A DNA stretch of 9,966 nucleotides from Streptomyces wedmorensis (GTDB lineage: Bacteria; Actinomycetota; Actinomycetes; Streptomycetales; Streptomycetaceae), in contig NZ_JNWK01000109.1 in the NCBI RefSeq assembly GCF_000716445.1, positions 1 to 9,966 on the forward strand. The letters are read 5' to 3'. The notes below the pieces were generated by a model. That model was not told the origin of the DNA. It searched no databases and saw only the letters and a list, made by a program, of their open reading frames with translations. Of the stretch, positions 5,743 to 9,966 are shown piece by piece. Position numbers and translations under genes: made by a program. Within the stretch, counting starts at the first letter, position 1, and each line of letters starts with the position of its first letter.

Positions 5743-5785
5743 CGTGACGGTCACGGTCGCGTCGGCCACGGCCGTGACCGTCACG
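5743..5785. repeat. Two mutually complementary 13-bp palindromes
   Basis: CGTGACGGTCACG (5743-5755) and CGTGACCGTCACG (5773-5785) are each palindromes with 6-bp arms around one base, and are exact reverse complements of each other, with centres 30 bp apart. They can be read in two ways. As duplex DNA, they resemble a pair of TetR-type operators on the same helix face (about three turns), upstream of the efflux gene. As RNA, copy 1 pairs with copy 2 and the stem extends inward to 5759/5769, giving a roughly 17-bp hairpin with a 9-base loop, suited to terminate tetR. The first palindrome extends to 15 bp (5742-5756). Confidence 0.7.
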
Positions 5786-5897
5786 CCGGTCACGCCGGTC
5801 ACACGGGCCACTCGGCCACACGAGCCACGCGGTCCACTCGGTCACGCGGTCCACTCGGTCCACTCGGTCACACGGGCCGCCCGGTCGCATCGGTCAC
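5782..5897. repeat. Degenerate 8-9 bp minisatellite after tetR
   Basis: About 13 consecutive units close to CAC-n-CGGTC, for example CACGCCGGT twice, CACTCGGTC several times, CACGCGGTC and CACACGGGC. Unit length alternates between 9 and 8 bases, so no reading frame is kept and the array is not protein-coding. It begins inside the second palindrome and runs over the tetR stop codon (5894-5896). The hexamer GGTCAC, a half-site of the palindromes, occurs on the plus strand at 5705, 5749, 5788, 5797, 5840, 5866 and 5892. It has no spacers of CRISPR size. Confidence 0.8.
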
Positions 5898-6565
5898 GAT
5901 GTCGGCGGCGCGCAGGAGTCGCGTCTCAGGTCCTCCAGGGTCGCGGCCTTTCCGGGAAGTTCGGAGCGGGCGGGTGTCTCCAGGCCGTCGAGGAACAGCT
6001 GCAGGTGACGGTGGACGAACTGGTCGAAGGCCCCGCAGCCCGATCCGGGCAGCGGGCGGGTCAGCTGGGAGAGCGCCACCATCAGGTCGCCCACCCCCAC
6101 GTCGGTACGGAGTCGGCCGGCCCGCTGCGCCCGGTCGACGAGGCCCTGCACGGCCTCCTCCAGGCGCTCGCGCTCGGCGATCAGATCGGGATGGTCCTTG
6201 TCGAAGGCGCCGTCGAGCATCGGACACAGGGCCCCGACGCGCTCGTCGGCCGCGCCGTGGCTGAAGCGGCGGAGGGCGGCGAAGGTGTCGTCCTCCTCCT
6301 CTGCGGCCCGCTCGGCGAGCTCGGTGACCCGGGCCATCAGCGAGAGGACGACCTCGTGGACGAGGTCGGCGCGCTCGGGGAAGTTCCGGTAGAGCGTGGC
6401 GTTCCCGACGCCGGCCCGGCGCGCGATCTCGTCGTACGGCACCTGGGAGCCGAACTCGACGAACATCTCGCGGGCCGTCGTCACGATCCGCTCGCGGTTG
6501 CGCAGGGCGTCGGCCCGCGGGCGGGGTACGCGGCGGGCGGGCGCGGTGTCGGCGGTGCTGGTCAC
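5894..6565 (-). CDS. TetR-family transcriptional regulator
   Basis: 223 residues. The N-terminal DNA-binding domain spans about 22-68, with helix-turn-helix VPYDEIARRAGVGNATLYRNF at 42-62, the classic TetR signature. The rest is a helical ligand-binding and dimerisation domain with little sequence identity to named members. The basic, disordered-looking N-terminus (PARRVPRPRADALRNRERI) is usual. The start is GTG at 6563-6565 with GAGGAGG at 6573-6579 spaced 7 bases. It lies upstream of the efflux gene on the same strand and is divergent from the secreted protease. Control of the pump is the common arrangement and is inferred; control of the protease is possible through the shared region. I recall a TetR gene close to hrdD in S. 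coelicolor as well, but cannot confirm orthology here. Confidence 0.92.
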   Translation of the reverse strand: MTSTADTAPARRVPRPRADALRNRERIVTTAREMFVEFGSQVPYDEIARRAGVGNATLYRNFPERADLVHEVVLSLMARVTELAERAAEEEDDTFAALRRFSHGAADERVGALCPMLDGAFDKDHPDLIAERERLEEAVQGLVDRAQRAGRLRTDVGVGDLMVALSQLTRPLPGSGCGAFDQFVHRHLQLFLDGLETPARSELPGKAATLEDLRRDSCAPPTS

Positions 6566-6598
6566 GCCACGGCCTCCTCACACTCACTCGGAACATCC

Positions 6599-6613
6599 GG
6601 GGAAGGATTCCCC
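6599..6613. promoter_or_regulatory. Palindrome in the tetR leader
   Basis: GGGGAA-GGA-TTCCCC is a perfect 6-3-6 inverted repeat about 34-48 bp upstream of the tetR start and about 20 bp from its ribosome binding site. Its right arm is the start of a 12-bp element that recurs at 6659-6670. Autoregulatory operator or leader hairpin are both possible. Confidence 0.45.
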
Positions 6614-6670
6614 ACTTCGCTGAACACAGGGTTAAACGGGGACACCGTCCCCGGTTATTTCCCCACTTCG
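6608..6670. repeat. 12-bp direct repeat flanking the central palindrome
   Basis: TTCCCCACTTCG occurs at 6608-6619 and again, identical, at 6659-6670, 51 bp apart (about five helical turns). The copies bracket the 25-bp palindrome at 6633-6657. The equal orientation and near-integral turn spacing suggest paired protein contacts, or remnants of a duplication. Confidence 0.75.
6633..6657. promoter_or_regulatory. 25-bp palindrome between divergent tetR and protease
   Basis: CGGGGAC (6637-6643) and GTCCCCG (6647-6653) are perfect arms around ACC. After one mismatch, TAA (6633-6635) and TTA (6655-6657) continue the symmetry. This is the best operator candidate in the divergent region. It is framed by AT-rich blocks TTAAAC (6632-6637) and TTATTT (6655-6660) separated by 17 bases, so it may occupy the spacer of a weak plus-strand promoter. 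Its sequence differs from the GTGAC/GTCAC palindromes past the tetR stop, so one protein need not bind both. Confidence 0.55.
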
Positions 6671-6671
6671 A

Positions 6672-6687
6672 TGTGACCTGGGCCACA
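6672..6687 (+). promoter_or_regulatory. Possible Crp-like site upstream of the protease
   Basis: TGTGACCTGGGCCACA contains GTG-N6-GNCAC exactly, which I recall as the Crp binding pattern of S. coelicolor. It lies about 140 bp upstream of the protease start. A pattern this short is expected by chance in GC-rich DNA, so this is a weak call. Confidence 0.22.
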
Positions 6688-6824
6688 CCTCCGGGCCTCC
6701 GCGGAATACCCACGATCGGATCACCCGGCGCGCGCCCCGGCGCCACCCGCCCCAGGCTGATCGCACGACGCGGACCCGCGGAAGGCCCGCGCCGCAGACC
6801 TGCCCCCACCGGAGAGGCGCCCGT

Positions 6825-8096
6825 ATGCAGCACCCCCGCCGACGGATACGCAGACCCGTCGCCCTGGCGGCGATCACGGCCCTCTCCCTCACGCTGCTCG
6901 CCTCCGCGAGCACCACCCTCCCCGGCCCCGCCCCGGCGACGGCCGGACCGGTGGCCGCCGCGCCCGGCGGCGCCCAGCTGGGGCCGTGCCGCATCGCGAC
7001 CACGATGGGCGTGCAGATGTCGGAGGGGCTGCCCACCGCCCCCGGATACGTCCGCTCCACGGGCCAGGTCAGGGCCCTCAACCTGATGATCGACTTCCCG
7101 GACGCCCCCGGCGACGGCACCGCGACCGAACGCTTCCGCGAGTTCTTCCCGCAGACCTCCGACTGGTTCCGCACCAGCTCGTACGGGCGCCTCCACTACC
7201 AGGCCGAGGTCCCGATACCCGACTGGCTGCGGATGCCCAAGGCGTTCTCCGCGTACGGGATCGAGCGCGGCTCACCGTACGAGCCGGGCTACCGCTCCCT
7301 CGTCGAGGACATCGTGAAGGCGGCCGACCCGCTGGTCGACTTCAGCGCCTACGACCTGGTCAACATCCTGGTCACGCCGAACGCCGGCCCCTCCGCACTC
7401 GACACCGTCCTGTCCGTGACCTTCTCCGGCAACGACGACGCCCCCTACGCCGACGGCGTGCCGCTCGCCAACACGTCCTTCGTCTACAGCCGCCAGGACG
7501 ACGGCTCCGGCAGCTTCGCCGAGACCGGCTACCGCGTGCTGCCCCACGAGAACGGCCACGTCTTCGGCCTGCCCGACCTCTACACCTCGGACGGCGGCGG
7601 CACCGTCGGCCACTGGGACATCATGTCCGAGGACTGGGGCGCCAACAACGACCTGCTCGGCTGGCACAAGTGGAAGCTCGGCTGGCTCGACAACGACCAG
7701 GTCAGCTGCGTCTCCGGCCCCGGCAGCGGTGACTACACCCTCACCCCCCTCGCCGTCCCCGGCGGCCCCAAGCTCGCCTTCGTCCCCCTCTCCGGCACCT
7801 CCGGCTACGCCGTCGAGGTCCGCAGCAAGGACGGCAACGACGAGGCCGTCTGCGAGCAGGGCGTCCTCGTCTACCGCGTCGAATCCGACGTCGACACCGG
7901 CCACGGCCCCATCACCGTCTCCGACAGCGACCACGCCAGCGGCGGCTGCACCCGCCGCGCCAACGTCCACGCCGAACTCTCCGACGCCCCCTACACCCCC
8001 GGCGAGACCTTCACCGACCGCACCAACGGCATCCGCATCACCGTCCTCGACGAGGACGCCACCGGCGCCTACCGCGTCCGCATCACCCGCCGCTGA
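6825..8096 (+). CDS. Secreted M6-family zinc metalloprotease
   Basis: 423 residues of the M6 (immune inhibitor A-like) metallopeptidase family, an extracellular zinc protease. The N-terminus is a Sec-type signal: basic HPRRRIRR, hydrophobic core about 12-26, then an Ala/Pro-rich stretch with likely cleavage near 38-46. Zinc site HENGHVFGLPDLY is at 241-253, with H241, E242 (catalytic) and H245 in the HExxH pattern and D251 as probable third ligand. GHWDIMSEDWG at 262-272 supplies the downstream Met-turn (M267). DWFRTSSYGRLHYQAEV at 113-129 is also typical of the family. Four cysteines (55, 295, 343, 375) could form two disulfides. There is no cell-wall anchor or C-terminal binding module, so a freely secreted enzyme is expected. 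The start is the ATG at 6825, with GGAGAGG at 6811-6817 spaced 7 bases. The gene stands alone on its strand. Substrate unknown; general protein degradation is likely. Confidence 0.93.
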   Translation: MQHPRRRIRRPVALAAITALSLTLLASASTTLPGPAPATAGPVAAAPGGAQLGPCRIATTMGVQMSEGLPTAPGYVRSTGQVRALNLMIDFPDAPGDGTATERFREFFPQTSDWFRTSSYGRLHYQAEVPIPDWLRMPKAFSAYGIERGSPYEPGYRSLVEDIVKAADPLVDFSAYDLVNILVTPNAGPSALDTVLSVTFSGNDDAPYADGVPLANTSFVYSRQDDGSGSFAETGYRVLPHENGHVFGLPDLYTSDGGGTVGHWDIMSEDWGANNDLLGWHKWKLGWLDNDQVSCVSGPGSGDYTLTPLAVPGGPKLAFVPLSGTSGYAVEVRSKDGNDEAVCEQGVLVYRVESDVDTGHGPITVSDSDHASGGCTRRANVHAELSDAPYTPGETFTDRTNGIRITVLDEDATGAYRVRITRR

Positions 8097-8148
8097 CCCT
8101 CCTCCGACGGCCCACCCGCCACCGAACAGGCCTTGCAGGCACCGCAGA

Positions 8149-8208
8149 CCCAGCAGACCCGCGGCCCCAGCAGACCCGCGGCCCCGCGGACCCAGCAGGC
8201 CCGCGGCC
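8149..8208. repeat. 17-18 bp repeats in the protease/ligase junction
   Basis: CCCAGCAGACCCGCGGCC occurs at 8149-8166 and 8166-8183, and as a one-base variant at 8191-8208. Further CCGCAGACC-like fragments continue to about 8242. The hexamer CCGCGG, itself a palindrome, falls at 8159, 8176, 8184 and 8201, spaced 17, 8 and 17 bases. The array lies in the 151-bp gap between two convergent genes, 53 bases past the protease stop. I see no conventional U-tailed terminator there, so this C-rich/G-rich tract may be what stops both transcripts. Nothing suggests it is translated. Confidence 0.75.
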
Positions 8209-8247
8209 CCGCAGACCCCTCAGCCCGCAGGCCCGCAGACCCTGCCC

Positions 8248-9876
8248 TCAGGACCTTCCCGCGTCGCCGAACCCCTCCCTCAGCTCCCGCTTCAGGACCT
8301 TCCCGGTCGGGTTCCGCGGCAGCTCCCCCTCCCGTACGAGAATCCGGGCGGGCACCTTGAACGCGGCCAGGCGCGCCCCCACATGCGCCCGCAGCCGCTC
8401 GACGTCGGTGTCCGCCCCGGCACGCAGCCGCACCACGGCCACGACCTCCTCGCCGAGCAGCGGGTGCGGAACCCCGAGCACGGCGGCGTCGACCACATCC
8501 GGGTGCTCGTGCAGCGCCCCCTCCACCTCGACGCAGTACACGTTCTCGCCGCCCCTGATCACCATGTCGGTGATCCGGTCGACCACACTCACCCGCCCGT
8601 CCTCGTCGACGACGGCGAGGTCCCCGGTCCTGAACCACCCGTCCTCCGTGAAGGCCGCCCGCGTGGCCTCCTCGTTCCGCCAGTACCCGCGGATCAGGCA
8701 CTGCCCGCGCAGCCACAACTCCCCCACACCGTCCGCGTCCGGACCGTCGACGCGCACCTCGGTCACCGGTGACGGCCGCCCCACGCTCCCCGGATGCGCC
8801 CGGTACTCGGCTCCCGCGTTCGCCATCACCCCACCGCACGTCTCCGTCAGCCCGTACCCGTTGCGCGGCTGGATCCGCTCCCCGTACCCCTCCGTGATCC
8901 CCGCGACGATCCCGGGCGGTGCGGCGGCACCTCCGGTACTCAGCAACGTCAGGCTCTCCAGCGGGTCCCCGGTCCTCCGCGCGAGCTCCAACAACTGCAG
9001 CGCGGTCGTCGGCACCCCGGCGTAATGCGTCACGCCCTCCCGCGCGATCAGATCGAGGGCGAGCCCGGCGTCCCACTTCCGCATCATCACCAGCGTCCCG
9101 CCGGCCGCCATCACGGCGTAGAACGACGTGAACGCCGCCACGTGAAAGAACGGAAACGTCGTCAGCGACACGATCGCCGGCCCCGTCCCCGGCACCTCCC
9201 CGCGCGCGAGCGCCGCCGCGGCCGCGAAGTACCGCGGGTTCATCGCGGCCCCCGCCTGCGCGAGATGCGTCGCGACGGCCCCCTTGGGCCGCCCGGTCGT
9301 CCCGGAGGTGTAGATGATCGTCGCGTCCTGCTCGGGAAGGACGTCGACGGCAGGCGGCCCGAGGAACGGATCGTCGTCGACGACGTACGCGACGAACCCC
9401 TCCTCGGCCTCCCCCTCGAACACGATCCCGGGCACGCCGTTCCGCTTCGCCCACCCCCGGACCCGCTCCACCCGCTCCCCGTCGACGAGCAGCACCCCCG
9501 GCGCGCAGTCGTCGAGCGCGTACGCGAACTCGTCCTCGGTCCACCACGCGTTCATCGGCACCGCGACCAGCCCCGCGAGCTGCGCCGCCCAGAACGCCAC
9601 GTGCCACTCGGGCAGATTCCTCATCGCCACGACGGCCCGGTCCCCCGGCCGCAGCCCGTACTCCCCCACGAACCTCCGCGCCAGCCCACAAGCCGCGTCG
9701 AAGAACTCCCGGTACGTCACCCGCCGCCCGTCGGCCACGAGGAACACCCGCTCCCCGAAGGCCCACGTCACCTCCACGAACTCCCGCAGAGTCCTCGGCC
9801 CCCCGACGTACACCCCACCCTCGACGGCGAACGGCGCCCCCTCCCCCGTCAACCGCCCGTCCCCGACACCCGCCAC
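8248..9876 (-). CDS. Class I adenylate-forming acyl-CoA ligase-like enzyme
   Basis: 542 residues of the ANL superfamily, which activate a carboxylic acid with ATP to an acyl-adenylate and pass it to CoA. All core motifs are present: phosphate loop IYTSGTTGRPKGA at 188-200, FPFFHVAAF at 241-249, A5 NGYGLTET at 339-346, A7 GWFRTGDL with D419, the A8 hinge RITDMVIRGGENV at 434-446, and A10 NPTGKVLKRE with catalytic Lys526. No carrier-protein or condensation domain is attached, so a stand-alone acid-CoA ligase (medium/long-chain or aromatic acid) is more likely than an NRPS part. It is cytosolic, with no signal peptide. The start is GTG at 9874-9876, with AGGAGG ending 5 bases upstream. Codon use is odd: among the first 12 glycines, 10 are GGG, 2 GGT and none GGC, and AGG also appears, whereas other genes here favour C-ending codons. 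The promoter at 9911-9939 suggests it is first in its transcript. Exact substrate unknown. Confidence 0.9.
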   Translation of the reverse strand: MAGVGDGRLTGEGAPFAVEGGVYVGGPRTLREFVEVTWAFGERVFLVADGRRVTYREFFDAACGLARRFVGEYGLRPGDRAVVAMRNLPEWHVAFWAAQLAGLVAVPMNAWWTEDEFAYALDDCAPGVLLVDGERVERVRGWAKRNGVPGIVFEGEAEEGFVAYVVDDDPFLGPPAVDVLPEQDATIIYTSGTTGRPKGAVATHLAQAGAAMNPRYFAAAAALARGEVPGTGPAIVSLTTFPFFHVAAFTSFYAVMAAGGTLVMMRKWDAGLALDLIAREGVTHYAGVPTTALQLLELARRTGDPLESLTLLSTGGAAAPPGIVAGITEGYGERIQPRNGYGLTETCGGVMANAGAEYRAHPGSVGRPSPVTEVRVDGPDADGVGELWLRGQCLIRGYWRNEEATRAAFTEDGWFRTGDLAVVDEDGRVSVVDRITDMVIRGGENVYCVEVEGALHEHPDVVDAAVLGVPHPLLGEEVVAVVRLRAGADTDVERLRAHVGARLAAFKVPARILVREGELPRNPTGKVLKRELREGFGDAGRS

Positions 9877-9910
9877 ACCAACCTCCTAAGCGCCCGCTCA
9901 CCCACCCGCG

Positions 9911-9939
9911 ACGCTATGTCCGCCCCCCGACCCGGTCAA
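9911..9939 (-). promoter_or_regulatory. Vegetative (HrdB-type) promoter of the ligase gene
   Basis: On the minus strand TTGACC (9934-9939) is followed after exactly 17 bases by TAGCGT (9911-9916), matching the TTGAC-N17-TAnnnT pattern of the principal Streptomyces sigma factor. Predicted start near 9904 leaves a leader of about 28 bases with AGGAGG (9882-9887) and the GTG start. This is the best sigma-70 type promoter in the window. Confidence 0.8.
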
Positions 9940-9966
9940 CCCCGCCCGACCCGCCCCCTCCCCATA

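Noticed and set aside
5782..5897. CRISPR array.
   Set aside because: Units are 8-9 bases with no unique spacers and no cas gene is present.
5681..6676. Plus-strand frame through the minisatellite and tetR, with VTVTPVTPVT-like repeats.
   Set aside because: The repeat unit switches between 8 and 9 bases, so the periodicity is not codon-based, and the rest is antisense to a clear TetR gene.
6727..6744. GGCGCGCGCC palindrome followed by GGCGCC upstream of the protease.
   Set aside because: Simple GC self-complementarity of this kind is expected often at this base composition and it lies at no informative position.
8159..8206. Restriction-modification or phage attachment signal suggested by four CCGCGG palindromes.
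   Set aside because: The hexamers simply repeat with the tandem unit; no integrase, tRNA or methylase gene is nearby.
8069..9901. 610-codon minus-strand frame overlapping the ligase in another register.
   Set aside because: All adenylate-forming motifs are in the 542-residue frame; this one is Arg/Gly/Ala-rich with no motif and runs through the repeat array.

Overview
The window is high-GC actinobacterial DNA, almost certainly a Streptomyces chromosome. Coding frames have strong G/C at the third position, several genes start with GTG, Shine-Dalgarno sites are GGAGG-like, and the first gene is unmistakably the Streptomyces group 2 sigma factor HrdD with an exact SigR-type promoter. The content looks like ordinary chromosome. 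I see no insertion sequence, integrase, tRNA, rRNA, CRISPR array or biosynthetic cluster, and no evidence for a new defence or mobile system.

Layout, left to right: (1) 1-194, non-coding, with a two-part hairpin that probably ends hrdD. (2) hrdD on the minus strand (195-1196), with leader, SigR promoter and a 364-bp divergent intergenic region. (3) A questin oxidase-like protein on plus (1561-2592), whose start region is a tandem 24-bp duplication. (4) Convergent with it and 6 bp away, a DODA-type (LigB) extradiol dioxygenase on minus (2599-3396). (5) A divergent MarR regulator on plus (3507-4013), with two related operator-like sites in the shared intergenic region. (6) A duplicated hairpin/terminator. 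(7) A DHA2-family 14-TM drug efflux transporter on minus (4092-5621). (8) A hairpin made of two reverse-complementary palindromes plus a degenerate 8-9 bp minisatellite. (9) A TetR regulator on minus (5894-6565). (10) A divergent intergenic region rich in palindromes. (11) A secreted M6-family metalloprotease on plus (6825-8096). (12) A C-rich repeat patch. (13) An acyl-CoA ligase-like adenylate-forming enzyme on minus (8248-9876), with a near-ideal HrdB-type promoter at the window edge.

Likely functional groupings are inferences from layout. The MarR protein probably controls itself and the divergent dioxygenase. The TetR protein probably controls itself and perhaps the efflux pump that follows it on the same strand, and it shares a control region with the protease. 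HrdD belongs to the thiol-oxidative (SigR) regulon through its promoter.

The most unusual thing in the window is not a gene. Nearly every junction between genes carries a short tandem duplication (24 bp at a start codon, 14 bp in a leader, 41 bp at a terminator, 8-9 bp in a minisatellite, 17 bp in a 3' junction), and several of these duplicate a functional signal. The ligase gene also uses G-ending codons, unlike its neighbours.
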